This document shows, piece by piece, positions 24,113-33,407 of a DNA stretch of 64,000 bases. Source of the stretch: Mesorhizobium plurifarium (GTDB lineage: Bacteria; Pseudomonadota; Alphaproteobacteria; Rhizobiales; Rhizobiaceae). Under the pieces are notes generated by a model. That model saw only the letters and a list, made by a program, of their open reading frames with translations, was not told where the DNA came from and searched no databases. Numbering within the stretch: position 1 is the first letter of the stretch; each line of letters opens with the position of its first letter. Both the position numbers and the translations under genes were made by a program. The stretch is from positions 488,206-552,205 of the forward strand of contig CCNB01000012.1 of NCBI GenBank assembly GCA_000824785.1, in the 5' to 3' direction.

Positions 24113-26077
24113 ATGAGCGAAACGCCAATTCTATGGATCGTCACGCTGGCGGCCGCCGCGCTGACGCTTTGGCGCTCCCGCCGCTACATCGCCGCGTTGG
24201 CGCAGGCGCCGGGCGCAAGCCGGTTCGACCAGCCCTGGCGCCGCCTGGAAGGTGTGGCCATCGCGGTCGGCCTGCATCGCAAGATGCTGCGCAAGCCGCT
24301 CTCCGGCATCCTGCACGCGCTGATCTTCGTTTCGTTCTTCGTCCTGTTCACCGTCACGATCGAGGCGTTCGGCTCACGCCTGTTCCCCGGCTTTTCGCTG
24401 ACGCCGATCGGCGGCGACAGCTGGATCGCGCTGCTGCAGGATCTGTTCGCGGTGCTGATGCTTTTGGGCCTCGGCCTGGCCGTCTATCAGCGCTATGCGC
24501 TCAAGCCGGCGCGGTTCAGGGGATCGAGCGGATCGGATGCGGCGATCATCTATGTGCTCATCCTGCTCATCGTCTCATCCCTGCTGATCGAGGCCGGGGC
24601 ACGGATCGTCGGCGGCGCCGATGGCTCATGGCGACCGGTGGGGTCGCTGGTGGCCGATCTGCTCCGCGCCCTGGACCTTGCGGCCCATCCGACGGAGCGG
24701 ATCGCCTATTGGATCCATATCGGCGCCATCCTCGCCTTCCTGGTCTATATTCCAGGCTCGAAACACCGGCACATGTTCCTGGCCGCGCCGAACATCTATT
24801 TTCGCAACCTCGAACCGGCTGGCACCGCGCCCGCCGTGCCTTCGGAGCGCGAGAATCCGGGCGTGACCTCACTCGGCCAGTTCGATTGGAAGCAGCAGCT
24901 CGACCTCTTGTCCTGCACCGAATGCGGACGTTGCCAGGCGGTCTGCCCCGCCTACGCCTCGGGCCTGCCGCTCAGCCCGAAGATGCTGATCACCGATATG
25001 CGCGACGCGCTGGCGAACGATGCGTCCGGCCCTCTGGTCGGCGGCATCATCGCCGAAGAGACGCTGTGGGCCTGCACGACCTGCCGCGCCTGCATGGAGG
25101 CCTGTCCGGTCGAAATCGAGCATTTGCCCAAGATCATCGACATGCGGCGCCATCTTGTCGATGAAGGCCATGTCAGCCCCATGCTTCAGGATGCGCTGAC
25201 GAACCTCACGCGTCTCGGGAACTCCATGGGCAAGCCGTCCAAGATGCGGGCGCGCTGGACGAAGGAGCTCGGCTTCCCGGTCAAGGACGCGCGCAGCGAA
25301 CCGGTCGACGTGCTGTGGTTCGTCGGGGACTACGCGTCCTACGATCCGCGCGTCCAGGACGTGACCCGCAAGGTCGCCGAGCTTTTCACGGCCGCCGGCG
25401 TCGATTTCGGCATTTTGTTCGATGCCGAGCGCAACAGCGGCAACGACGTGAGGCGCGCCGGCGAGGAAGGCCTGTTCGAGACGCTTGCCCAATCCAACAT
25501 CGACGCGATCCGCGAATGCAGCTTCAACCGCATCGTCACCACGGATCCGCACAGCCTGAACGCGCTGAAGAACGACTACCGCCATTTTGGCGCAGAGTTC
25601 GAGGTGCTTCACTACACGGCGCTGCTCGCCGAGCTGATTGCGGCGGGCAAGCTTGACATCACCGCGGCCGGCGGCGCGTTGGTGACCTATCACGATCCTT
25701 GCTATCTCGGCCGCTACAATGGCGGCTTCGACGCGCCGCGCGACCTCATCAAGGCGGCGGGCTACACTCTTCACGACATGCCGCGCTGCCGCGAGAATTC
25801 CTTCTGCTGCGGCGCCGGCGGCGGCCGCATCTGGCAGGGCGATGACGGCGTCAAGGAACGCCCCAGCGAGAACCGCATCCGCGAGGCGCTCAGTCTCGGC
25901 GTCGACATGTTCGTCGTCGCCTGTCCCAAGGACAAGGTCATGTACACCGCCGCCACCGATGCGCTCGGCGTGGCAGGTCAGTTGAAGGTCGTCGACGTGG
26001 CCGAGCTGATCAGCCTCAGGGAAGCGCCCGCGGCTGAAACTGACGACCGGGTCGAGGGCTGCGCAATCAACGGCTGA
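24113..26077 (+). CDS. Membrane Fe-S oxidoreductase, DgcB/heterodisulfide reductase-like
   Basis: 654 residues. The N-terminal 225 residues contain about five membrane spans of NarI-like type with candidate haem-ligand histidines. Two 4Fe-4S sites follow: CTECGRCQAVCP (Cys 268-278) and CTTCRACMEACP. The C-terminal half carries two cysteine-rich CCG-type regions, ending in ENSFCCGAGGGRIW. This is the architecture of DgcB-type proteins that take electrons from an ETF and reduce quinone, as in dimethylglycine catabolism. The flavin dehydrogenase donor (such as DgcA) is not encoded nearby. ATG 24113 is 1 nt after the ETF alpha stop. Confidence 0.87.
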   Translation: MSETPILWIVTLAAAALTLWRSRRYIAALAQAPGASRFDQPWRRLEGVAIAVGLHRKMLRKPLSGILHALIFVSFFVLFTVTIEAFGSRLFPGFSLTPIGGDSWIALLQDLFAVLMLLGLGLAVYQRYALKPARFRGSSGSDAAIIYVLILLIVSSLLIEAGARIVGGADGSWRPVGSLVADLLRALDLAAHPTERIAYWIHIGAILAFLVYIPGSKHRHMFLAAPNIYFRNLEPAGTAPAVPSERENPGVTSLGQFDWKQQLDLLSCTECGRCQAVCPAYASGLPLSPKMLITDMRDALANDASGPLVGGIIAEETLWACTTCRACMEACPVEIEHLPKIIDMRRHLVDEGHVSPMLQDALTNLTRLGNSMGKPSKMRARWTKELGFPVKDARSEPVDVLWFVGDYASYDPRVQDVTRKVAELFTAAGVDFGILFDAERNSGNDVRRAGEEGLFETLAQSNIDAIRECSFNRIVTTDPHSLNALKNDYRHFGAEFEVLHYTALLAELIAAGKLDITAAGGALVTYHDPCYLGRYNGGFDAPRDLIKAAGYTLHDMPRCRENSFCCGAGGGRIWQGDDGVKERPSENRIREALSLGVDMFVVACPKDKVMYTAATDALGVAGQLKVVDVAELISLREAPAAETDDRVEGCAING

Positions 26078-26101
26078 CCGCGCCGGGCGCTCTTTCCGGG
26101 G

Positions 26102-27202
26102 TCAAGCGTCGCTCCACATCGCGTCCGGCACCACCACCAGCTTGCCGACGAAGTCCTTGCCCATGAAATCGGTCTGGGCGCGGTGGAAATCCGACAGTTT
26201 GTAGACGCCGCCGACCAGCGGCTTGATCTTTCCTTCCTCGATGTAGCGCACGATGCGGCGGAAATCCGCCCGCGTGCCCTGGCTCGAGCCATTGAGCTGC
26301 AGCTGCTTCAGATACATGGTGCGCAGATCGAGCTGCACGACCGGACCGGCAATGGCGCCTGCCGTAGTGTAGCGGCCTTCGGGGCGCAGGATGCGCAGGA
26401 GGTCGTTGAAGATGGCGCCGCCGACGAGGTCGGCGACCACGTCTATGGGCTGGCCGCCCGTCGCTTCGTTGACGGCGGCGGGCAGGTCGGGCACGCCGCG
26501 CGTGATCACCTTCTCGGCGCCGATGTCGAGCACGGCCCGCTCCTTGCCCTTGCCGACGACGGCGTAAGGAACGGCGCCGCGGGCCCGCGCCAGTTGCACG
26601 ATGCCGGAGCCGACGCCGCCGGACGCCCCGGTGACCAGCACCCGTTCGCCGGCCTTCAGCGCCGCGCGCTCAAGCATCTGCTCGCCGGTGAGATAGGCGC
26701 AGCAGAAGGTGGCCAGCTCGACATCGCTGAGCTCGGTGTCGACGACATGCGCGTTCTCGGCAGGCAGCGCCTGATATTCGGCGTAACCGCCATCGCGGCC
26801 ATGGCCCATATAGTCGATGTCGGCCAGCGAATCGTCGTCGCGGTTGTAGATGGAAAAATCGACCATGACGCGCTCGCCGATGCGGTCGTTGGATACGCCG
26901 TTACCGACCGCGACGATGGTGCCCACCGTGTCGGTGCCCTGGATGCGCGGGAAGGTGAGCGTGTTGCCTTGCCGGCGCCAGGTCGACACCGCCCCGGCAT
27001 CCTCCTCCGTGCCATAGGCGCCCTGACGCACCCAGACGTCGGTGTTGTTCATGCCACAGGCGCTGACCTTGACCAGCACCTCGCCGGCAGCCGGCGCGGG
27101 CACCTTCACATCGGTGCGGTAGACGAGCTTCTCCAGGCCGCCATGGCCGGTGAGCTGCACGGCGGCCATGGTGGCGGGTACGGTTACGGTCATCGCATTC
27201 AT
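26102..27202 (-). CDS. Zinc-type alcohol dehydrogenase/quinone oxidoreductase-like (MDR)
   Basis: 366 residues from ATG 27202. N-terminal GroES-like domain (KVPAPAAGEVLVKVSACGMN), then the Rossmann motif VLVTGASGGVGSGIVQLAR. The catalytic-zinc region (CGMNNTDVWVRQGAY) lacks the GHE of classical Zn-ADHs, so quinone-reductase or reductase activity is possible. The longer frame from 27289 overlaps the preceding gene and is rejected. It is third gene behind the semialdehyde dehydrogenase and aminotransferase of the ectoine region; its step in that pathway is unknown. Confidence 0.85.
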   Translation of the reverse strand: MNAMTVTVPATMAAVQLTGHGGLEKLVYRTDVKVPAPAAGEVLVKVSACGMNNTDVWVRQGAYGTEEDAGAVSTWRRQGNTLTFPRIQGTDTVGTIVAVGNGVSNDRIGERVMVDFSIYNRDDDSLADIDYMGHGRDGGYAEYQALPAENAHVVDTELSDVELATFCCAYLTGEQMLERAALKAGERVLVTGASGGVGSGIVQLARARGAVPYAVVGKGKERAVLDIGAEKVITRGVPDLPAAVNEATGGQPIDVVADLVGGAIFNDLLRILRPEGRYTTAGAIAGPVVQLDLRTMYLKQLQLNGSSQGTRADFRRIVRYIEEGKIKPLVGGVYKLSDFHRAQTDFMGKDFVGKLVVVPDAMWSDA

Positions 27203-27210
27203 GTCACTTC

Positions 27211-28590
27211 TCAGATGCTTGCCAACACGCTGTTCACCGCGTCGGCGGTCTTGGCGACGACGATGTCGGCCTCCTCGCGCGTCAGGCAAAGCGGCGGCGC
27301 GAAGCCGAGGATATCGCCCTGCGGCATGGCGCGGCCGATCACGCCGCTGGCGGCCAGCGCCGTGGCGATCTGCGGCCCGACCTTCAGCGCCGGATCGAAG
27401 AAGACTCGGTCGTCGCGGTCCTTGACGAACTCGATCGCGGCCAGCATGCCGTCGCCACGCACCTCGCCGACATTCCGGTGGCCGCCGACGGCCTTGGCCA
27501 ACTCTGTGCGGAAGTAAGCGCCGGTCTCGCCGGCGTTCCGCACCAGGTCCATCTCGTCGATCAGCTCAAGATTGGCGACGCCCGCGGCAACGCAGATCGG
27601 ATGCGCCGAATAGGTCCAGCCATGGCCGAGCGAGCCAAGCTTGTCGGAGCCCTTGACCAGCACCTGCCAGACCTTGTCGGAAACGATGACGCCGGAAAGC
27701 GGCGCGTAGGCCGAGGTCAACCCCTTGGCGATGGTGATCAGGTCCGGCTTGATGCCGTAATGATCGGATCCGAACATGGTGCCGAGACGACCGAAGCCTG
27801 TCACCACCTCATCGGCGACGAGCAGCACGTCGTATTTGTTGAGCACGGCCTGGATTTTCTGCCAGTAACCGGCCGGCGGCGGCACGATGCCGCCAGTGCC
27901 GAGGATCGGCTCGCCGATGAAGGCCGCGACCGTGTCGGGGCCTTCGGCAAGGATCATCTCTTCCAGCTTATCGGCGCAATATTGCGAGAACTGCTCCTCG
28001 CTCATCGAACGATCGGCGCGGCGGAAATAATACGGCGCCTCGGTGTGCAGGATCGGCGCGCGCGGCAGGTCGAAAGCATTGTGAAAGAGCTCGAGCCCGG
28101 TCAGCGATCCGGTCATGACGCCGGAACCGTGATAGCCGCGCCAGCGCGAGATGATCTTCTTCTTCTCCGGCCGTCCGAGGACGTTGTTGTAGTACCAGAT
28201 CAGCTTGATGTTGGTCTCGTTGGCATCGGAGCCGGAGAGGCCGAAATAGACCCTCGACATGCCTTTCGGCGCGCGGTCGATGATCATCTTGGCCAGTGTG
28301 ATCGAGGCCTCGGTGCCGTGGCCGACATAGGCGTGGTAGTAGGCGAGGTTCTTCGCCTGCTCGGCGATGGCATCGGCGATCTTCTGGCGGCCGTAGCCGA
28401 CATTGACGCAATAGAGGCCGGCGAAGGCATCGATGCTCTTCTTGCCGGTGTTGTCCCAGACGGTGACGCCTTCGCCGCCGGCCATGATGCGGGCTGCTGA
28501 CTCACCCCGCGCGTGCGTGCCCATATGCGTCGAGGGATGGAAGAAGTGGTCGCGATCCCAGGCGGAGAGTTCGTTGGACTGTTCGAGCAT
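27211..28590 (-). CDS. Class III aminotransferase (ectoine region, Atf/DoeD-like)
   Basis: PLP enzyme of 459 residues. PLP-binding phrases VYFGLSGSDANETNIKL, SRWRGYHGSGVMTGSLTG, VADEVVTGFGRLG and the Schiff-base Lys in LITIAKGLTSAY are in the right order. The family includes omega-amino acid:pyruvate, GABA and diaminobutyrate aminotransferases. Next to a semialdehyde dehydrogenase, an AsnC regulator and the ehu-eut operon, it fits the diaminobutyrate to aspartate-semialdehyde step of ectoine breakdown (DoeD in Halomonas, atf in Ruegeria). GABA or putrescine transamination remains possible. Confidence 0.88.
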   Translation of the reverse strand: MLEQSNELSAWDRDHFFHPSTHMGTHARGESAARIMAGGEGVTVWDNTGKKSIDAFAGLYCVNVGYGRQKIADAIAEQAKNLAYYHAYVGHGTEASITLAKMIIDRAPKGMSRVYFGLSGSDANETNIKLIWYYNNVLGRPEKKKIISRWRGYHGSGVMTGSLTGLELFHNAFDLPRAPILHTEAPYYFRRADRSMSEEQFSQYCADKLEEMILAEGPDTVAAFIGEPILGTGGIVPPPAGYWQKIQAVLNKYDVLLVADEVVTGFGRLGTMFGSDHYGIKPDLITIAKGLTSAYAPLSGVIVSDKVWQVLVKGSDKLGSLGHGWTYSAHPICVAAGVANLELIDEMDLVRNAGETGAYFRTELAKAVGGHRNVGEVRGDGMLAAIEFVKDRDDRVFFDPALKVGPQIATALAASGVIGRAMPQGDILGFAPPLCLTREEADIVVAKTADAVNSVLASI

Positions 28591-28624
28591 TTTTTGACTC
28601 CTGACGAAATGAGGCCTGCGTAGC

Positions 28625-30118
28625 TTAGGCTACATCGAGGCAGAGGTATTTGAGATCCGTAAAAGCTTCGAGCCCATGGCGCGAGCCTTCGCGGCCGATG
28701 CCGGACTGCTTGACGCCGCCGAACGGGATCGGCGCGCCGGTGATCTTGACGCGGTTGATCGCGACCATGCCGTACTCCAGGGCGCGGCCTATGCGCGCCT
28801 GCCGCGCGCCATTCTCGGTGACGACATAGGCGACCAGGCCATATTCGGTGGCGTTGGCCCGGGCGACGACTTCCGCCTCGTCGTCGAACGGCGTGACGGC
28901 GGCGACAGGGCCAAAGGTTTCCTCATGCATGATCAGAGCTTCGTCCGGCACGTCGACAAGCAGGGTCGGCTGGTGGAACAGCGGGCCGGCAGCGTGGCGC
29001 TTGCCGCCGGTCAGGCATCGCGCGCCGTGGGTAAGCGCATCGGCGACTTGCTCCTCGACCTTCTTGACCGCGCGCTCATGCATCAGCGGCCCGATATCGG
29101 CGTCCGCGGACAGGCCGTTGCCGACGCGGAGCTGCTCGATGCGGCGCGCGAAAGCGGCGCAGAAGCGGTCATAGATAGGCCGCTGCACATAGATGCGGTT
29201 GGCGGCGAGACAGTCCTGGCCGGAGGTGGCGAATTTGGCGTCGAGCGCGATCGTCACCGCCTTGTCGATGTCCGCGTCGTCGAAGACGATCAGCGGCGCA
29301 TGCCCGCCGAGCTCCATGACCAAGCGTTTCATTGTCGGCGCACTCTGCGCGGCGATCAGCCGACCGACCTCGGTCGAGCCGGTGAAGCTCATGGCGCGAA
29401 CCCTGGCGTCGGCGCACATCGCGCCGACGATGGTGCGCGCATCGCCGGTGACGACGTTGAAGACCCCGGGCGGCAGGCCGGCGCGCTCGCCGAGCTCGGC
29501 CAGCGCCAGGGCCGACAGCGGTGTTTCGGAGGACGGATGCGCCACCACCGTGCAGCCGGCGGCAAGGGCCGCGGCGGCCTTGCGGGTGAGCATGGCCGAC
29601 GGAAAATTCCAGGGCGTGACCACGCCGACCACGCCGAGCGGCTCGCGGTGCACCGACATCTCGGCGTTCGGCAGATGGCTAGTGACGCTTTCGGCGTTGA
29701 GGCGTTTTGCTTCCTCGGCATACCACTCGACGAAGGAGGCGGCGTAGTCGATCTCGCCCAGCGACTCCTTCAGCGGCTTGCCCTGTTCCAGCGTCATCAG
29801 CAGCGCCAGATCGTCCCTGGCGGCGATGATCAGATCGAACCATTTTCGCAAGATTTTCGAGCGTTCCTGCGGCAGCGCCGAGCGCCAGGCGGAAAACGCA
29901 CGGGACGCAGCGTTGATCGCTTTCGTCGTCTGGGCGGCATCGAGCGCCGCCACGAAGGCGACGGTAGCGCCGGTCGCCGGATCGGTGACCTCAAAACTTG
30001 CCGCCGCTTCGCTCGCCGTCCAATGGCCATCGACATAGGCGAGCGCGCGCAGCAGCCGGCGATCGGCAAGGCGGTCGAGCGCTTCATGGTGGTTGGTGCG
30101 GGCAAAATGCGCGGACAT
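28625..30118 (-). CDS. NAD(P)-dependent semialdehyde dehydrogenase (GabD/Ssd/DoeC-like)
   Basis: 497-residue ALDH of the succinate-semialdehyde type. Segments TPWNFPSAMLTRKAAAALAAG, KRLVMELGGHAPLIVFDDAD, catalytic Cys in SGQDCLAANRIYV and EETFGPVAAVTPFDD are present, ending PFGGVKQSGIGREGSRHG. In ectoine utilisation this enzyme oxidises aspartate semialdehyde to aspartate (DoeC/ssd). It is the first gene of the 30118-26102 minus-strand unit; the aminotransferase starts 34 nt downstream. Context makes an ectoine role more likely than GABA use. Confidence 0.87.
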   Translation of the reverse strand: MSAHFARTNHHEALDRLADRRLLRALAYVDGHWTASEAAASFEVTDPATGATVAFVAALDAAQTTKAINAASRAFSAWRSALPQERSKILRKWFDLIIAARDDLALLMTLEQGKPLKESLGEIDYAASFVEWYAEEAKRLNAESVTSHLPNAEMSVHREPLGVVGVVTPWNFPSAMLTRKAAAALAAGCTVVAHPSSETPLSALALAELGERAGLPPGVFNVVTGDARTIVGAMCADARVRAMSFTGSTEVGRLIAAQSAPTMKRLVMELGGHAPLIVFDDADIDKAVTIALDAKFATSGQDCLAANRIYVQRPIYDRFCAAFARRIEQLRVGNGLSADADIGPLMHERAVKKVEEQVADALTHGARCLTGGKRHAAGPLFHQPTLLVDVPDEALIMHEETFGPVAAVTPFDDEAEVVARANATEYGLVAYVVTENGARQARIGRALEYGMVAINRVKITGAPIPFGGVKQSGIGREGSRHGLEAFTDLKYLCLDVA

Positions 30119-30268
30119 CAGTCGAGTCTCCCGGTGCCGAGGCGATATGGAGAGACTAGCCGCGCGATCGAGACAAAGAGGCTGTTTCGACGGTCCGATG
30201 TAGAGAGATTGTCTGTATTGGTCTGGCGAACGTAGACGATCTATCTAGATGCGGGCCGTGGCAGAGTT

Positions 30269-30415
30269 CCCCCTCACCCGGATTGCCAACCGAATTGCAA
30301 AGGGCAATTCGGGGCAATCCGACCTCTCCCCGAGGGGAGAGGAGTTGCTCAGCGCCGACGCCAACCTCTTCTCCCCTCGGGGAGAAGGTGGCCGCGAAGC
30401 GGCCGGATGAGGGGG
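30269..30415. repeat. Inverted pair of rhizobial interspersed palindromic repeats
   Basis: The 310-nt gap 30119-30428 holds the promoter side of the semialdehyde dehydrogenase unit and this repeat pair. The left unit runs from CCCTCACCCGGATTGCC to the hairpin CTCTCCCCGAGGGGAGAG. The right unit is CTTCTCCCCTCGGGGAGAAG plus GGCCGCGAAGCGGCCGGATG. A related inverted pair sits at 34273-34397. It separates the AsnC gene from the catabolic genes and may terminate its transcript. Confidence 0.75.
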
Positions 30416-30428
30416 CCTCGCTGAGCCC

Positions 30429-30920
30429 TCACCCTTGCTCCGGCAGCAGATCGGCCACCGGCAGCACGATCTCGTCCTTGACCGTCTTGGTGACGATGTA
30501 GGTGAAGTAGCGGTCGATGCCGATCTCACGTTCGAGCAGGCTGTCGACCAGCCGCTGATAGGCATCGATGTCGCGCGCCATCACCTTCAGCACGTAGTCG
30601 ACGCCGCCGCCTACCGACCAGCAGGCGACGATCTCGGGAACATCGCGCACCACACGCTCGAAACGGTCGAAGTCAGCCTGGCGGTGATTGGCCAGGGTGA
30701 CTTCCATCAGCACCGTCGCCACCGGCGCGATGGCGCGCATGGCGATCGCGGCGTGATAGCCGGAGACGATGCCGGCCTTTTCCAGCTTGCGCAGCCGCAT
30801 CCAGCACGGCGTCGGCGACAGGCCGACCTTCTCGGCCAGCGCCAGCTTGGTGATGCGCCCGTCGCGCTGGATGGCGTCGAGAATCCTGAGGTCGATCGTG
30901 TCGAGTTTCGCTGCCGCCAT
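30429..30920 (-). CDS. Lrp/AsnC-family regulator (ectoine region; AsnC/DoeX-like)
   Basis: 163 residues from ATG 30920 (MAAAKLDTIDLRILDAIQRD), chosen because AAAGGCGGA precedes it; ATG 30950 is in frame upstream. The HTH is KLALAEKVGLSPTPCWMRLRKLEKAG and the C-terminal RAM ligand domain follows, with GGGVDYVLKVMARDIDAYQRL. In ectoine-degrading bacteria an AsnC-type regulator (DoeX/AsnC) acts with EnuR. It is divergent from enuR across 83 nt, so the two share control DNA. Confidence 0.9.
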   Translation of the reverse strand: MAAAKLDTIDLRILDAIQRDGRITKLALAEKVGLSPTPCWMRLRKLEKAGIVSGYHAAIAMRAIAPVATVLMEVTLANHRQADFDRFERVVRDVPEIVACWSVGGGVDYVLKVMARDIDAYQRLVDSLLEREIGIDRYFTYIVTKTVKDEIVLPVADLLPEQG

Positions 30921-30969
30921 TCGGGATCCGCCTTTCGTTGGAGACACCATGACGATGCATTATTTCGAT

Positions 30970-31013
30970 TGTCAATTGCACTGATTTCGATCTCTAATAA
31001 GTCATGACATTAT
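30970..31013. promoter_or_regulatory. Candidate EnuR/AsnC control region
   Basis: The divergent asnC-enuR gap contains TGTCAATTG (30970-30978) and GTCATGACATTAT (31001-31013). Both motifs recur upstream of ehuA, at 32459-32467 (inverted) and 32441-32453 (one base different). The second copy overlaps the enuR start codon. Shared use by one regulator is inferred. Confidence 0.55.
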
Positions 31014-32389
31014 GGCAGCCTGATCCTGCTCTCATCCGCCGCCCGGCCTATCTCTCGCTGGCCGACCAGTTCGCGCGCGCCATCCATGACGGGCGGCTGG
31101 CCAACGGCACGCGGCTGCCTACGCACCGCCGGCTGGCGGACGACCTGAAGCTTTCGGTGCAGACCGTCAGCCGCGCCTATGAGGAATTGATCCGCCGCGG
31201 CCTGATCTCCGGCGAGGTCGGCCGCGGCAGCTTCGTGCAGACGCAGCGCCGCGAGCCGGAGCCGCCCTACCTTCCGGAACGGCTGGGCGAGGTCATCGAC
31301 CTCTCCATCCTGAAGCCGGTCTGCGAGCCGATGCATCTGGAAAAACTGAAGCAGGCGCTGGGCTGGCTCGCCGAGAACCTGCCGTCGAGCTCGGCGCTGT
31401 CGTTCCGGCCGAACATGGTTTTCCCGCGCCACCGCGCGGTCGCGGTCGAATGGCTGAAGCTCTGCGGGCTGGAGGCGTCCCCGCAGAACATCAGCCTCAC
31501 CAACGGCGCCACCGCCGGCATGACAGTGGCGCTGATGAGTGTGGCGCCGCCCGGCTCGACGGTCGCCACCGAGGCGATCGGCCATCACACGCTGGTGCCG
31601 CTTGCCCGCTATCTCGGCTTCAACCTCGAAGGCTTGCCGATCGATGCCAACGGGCTGATCCCCGAAGCGCTGGACGAAGCCTGCCGCCTCTCGGACATTC
31701 GCGCCGTCTTCGTCCAGCCGTCGGTGATCAACCCGACGGCGACGTTGATGGACGCCACCCGGCGCGGGCAGATCGCCGCCGTTGCCCGCAAGCACGATAT
31801 CGCCATCATCGAGAACGACGTGCTCGGGCCGCTGGTCGAAGGCCGGCCGCCGGCCGTCGCCGCCTTCGCGCCGGAGCGGACGCTCTACGTCACTTCCTTC
31901 ACCAAGATTGTCGTGCCAGGGCTGCGCATCGGCTATCTGGCGGTCCCGGATCGCTATGTCGCGGCCGTCGCCAACCGTCACCTCGTCTCGAACTGGATGG
32001 CGACACCGATGGTGGCGGAGATCGCGACACGCTGGGTGAATGACGGCACGGCGATGGAACTGGTCAACTGGCAGCGCGGCGCGCTGAGACGCCGGCAGGA
32101 GATCGCTGCGGAAGTGCTCACGGGTGTCGATTATCGCTGTCATCGCGACGGGCTGCATCTGTGGCTCGAGCTGCCGGGCGACCGGGCCGAGGAGAGCTTT
32201 GTCGCGCAGGCGCGCCTGCGCGGAGTGGCGATCGCGCCGGGCACTTCGTTCCGCATCGCCGACACGTCCTGGCATCCTGCGGTCCGCATCTCGCTCGGGT
32301 CGACCACGGAGGGGGAACTGCGCGCGGGCTTGAGCGTTGTCGCCAAGCTGCTGCTCGGCGATCCGGAGCATCTCCTGCTCGCCATCTGA
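31004..32389 (+). CDS. enuR: EnuR, MocR/GntR-type PLP-dependent regulator of ectoine use
   Basis: 461 residues: a GntR winged HTH (RPAYLSLADQFARAIHDGRL, then HRRLADDLKLSVQTVSRAYEEL) fused to an aminotransferase-like domain with the PLP Lys in TSFTKIVVPGLRIGY. This MocR layout, directly before ehuABCD-eutABCDE, identifies EnuR. In studied bacteria EnuR represses uptake and catabolic genes and is released by ectoine-derived diaminobutyrates bound as PLP adducts. The ATG at 31004 has no visible Shine-Dalgarno sequence and lies inside a repeated motif, so the mRNA may be leaderless. Confidence 0.9.
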   Translation: MTLWQPDPALIRRPAYLSLADQFARAIHDGRLANGTRLPTHRRLADDLKLSVQTVSRAYEELIRRGLISGEVGRGSFVQTQRREPEPPYLPERLGEVIDLSILKPVCEPMHLEKLKQALGWLAENLPSSSALSFRPNMVFPRHRAVAVEWLKLCGLEASPQNISLTNGATAGMTVALMSVAPPGSTVATEAIGHHTLVPLARYLGFNLEGLPIDANGLIPEALDEACRLSDIRAVFVQPSVINPTATLMDATRRGQIAAVARKHDIAIIENDVLGPLVEGRPPAVAAFAPERTLYVTSFTKIVVPGLRIGYLAVPDRYVAAVANRHLVSNWMATPMVAEIATRWVNDGTAMELVNWQRGALRRRQEIAAEVLTGVDYRCHRDGLHLWLELPGDRAEESFVAQARLRGVAIAPGTSFRIADTSWHPAVRISLGSTTEGELRAGLSVVAKLLLGDPEHLLLAI

Positions 32390-32440
32390 TGCACAAATGG
32401 AGCTCAGATTGCCCTGAAATTATGCCGTACCGGAAATATT

Positions 32441-32467
32441 GTCATGATATTATTTTTCCAATTGACA
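32441..32467. promoter_or_regulatory. Candidate EnuR operator upstream of ehuA
   Basis: AT-rich block in the 137-nt enuR-ehuA gap. GTCATGATATTAT (32441-32453) and CAATTGACA (32459-32467) match the two motifs at the enuR start region. TTGACA at 32462 could also serve as a -35 element. The block suggests ehu-eut has its own regulated promoter besides read-through from enuR. Confidence 0.55.
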
Positions 32468-32526
32468 TGATTTGGCGCGTTTCGCATCGTTAAGGGCATA
32501 GACTTCTCCAGAACGGGGAAAATGGA

Positions 32527-33312
32527 TTGCCCGCGCCCATCATCAAGGTCGATGCGATTTCGAAGAGCTTCGGCGCCTTCAAGGTGCTGGACGGCTTGTC
32601 GATGCAGGTGATGCCGGGCGAGAAGCTGGCGCTGATCGGCCCGTCCGGCTCCGGCAAGACGACAATCCTGCGCATCCTGATGACGCTGGAAAAGATCGAC
32701 GGCGGCCATATCCAGGTCGATGGCGAACAGCTCTACCACGTGGAGCGCAACGGCCAGCTGCTGGCGGCCGACGAGCGGCACCTGGCCAGGATGCGCCAGA
32801 AGATCGGCATGGTCTTCCAGCTCTTCAATCTCTTCCCGCACAAATGCGTCATGGACAATGTGACCCTGGCGCCGATGCTGACCAAGGGCGTCGCGCGCGC
32901 CGCCGCCGAGAAGCGGGCGATGGAACTGCTCGATATGGTCGGCCTCGCCGACAAGGCGAAGGCAATGCCGGCGCAGCTGTCCGGCGGCCAGAAGCAGCGC
33001 GTGGCGATCGCGCGCGCCTTGGCGCTGTCGCCCAAGATCATGCTGTTCGACGAGGTCACCTCGGCGCTCGACCCCGAACTCGTCGAGGAAGTGCTCAACG
33101 TCATGCGCAAGCTCGCCGCCGAGACCGACATGACGATGCTGCTCGTCACCCACGAGATGGGCTTCGCCCACGACTTTGCCGACCGCGTGCTGTTCTTCGA
33201 CCGCGGCCGCATCGTCGAGGAAGGCAAGCCCGATGAGATTTTCCGCCATCCCAAACAGGAAAGAACGCAGAGCTTCCTGAAGAAGATCATCGCGGCCGGA
33301 CATCGCGTCTGA
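32527..33312 (+). CDS. ehuA: Ectoine ABC transporter ATP-binding protein EhuA
   Basis: 261 residues, polar-amino-acid-type ATPase. Walker [14 protein letters not shown]-loop [12 protein letters not shown], signature [15 protein letters not shown] and Walker [13 protein letters not shown] are complete. The start is TTG 32527 with GGGGAA upstream; no in-frame ATG is near. The order ehuA-B-C-D-eutA-B-C-D-E matches the Sinorhizobium meliloti ectoine operon, which fixes the specificity better than the sequence alone. Confidence 0.9.
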   Translation: MPAPIIKVDAISKSFGAFKVLDGLSMQVMPGEKLALIGPSGSGKTTILRILMTLEKIDGGHIQVDGEQLYHVERNGQLLAADERHLARMRQKIGMVFQLFNLFPHKCVMDNVTLAPMLTKGVARAAAEKRAMELLDMVGLADKAKAMPAQLSGGQKQRVAIARALALSPKIMLFDEVTSALDPELVEEVLNVMRKLAAETDMTMLLVTHEMGFAHDFADRVLFFDRGRIVEEGKPDEIFRHPKQERTQSFLKKIIAAGHRV

Positions 33313-33407
33313 CCGCAATGCGAACGGGCGATGCAAGTCGTCCACGGGCGGCCAAAGGCCGTCCCGAACCGAGCAAACCAAGAAACAGAAACAAGGAGTT
33401 GGGAACG

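Noticed and set aside
31010..32371. 453-codon minus-strand frame opposite enuR
   Set aside because: Shadow of the MocR regulator; no start site or motif.
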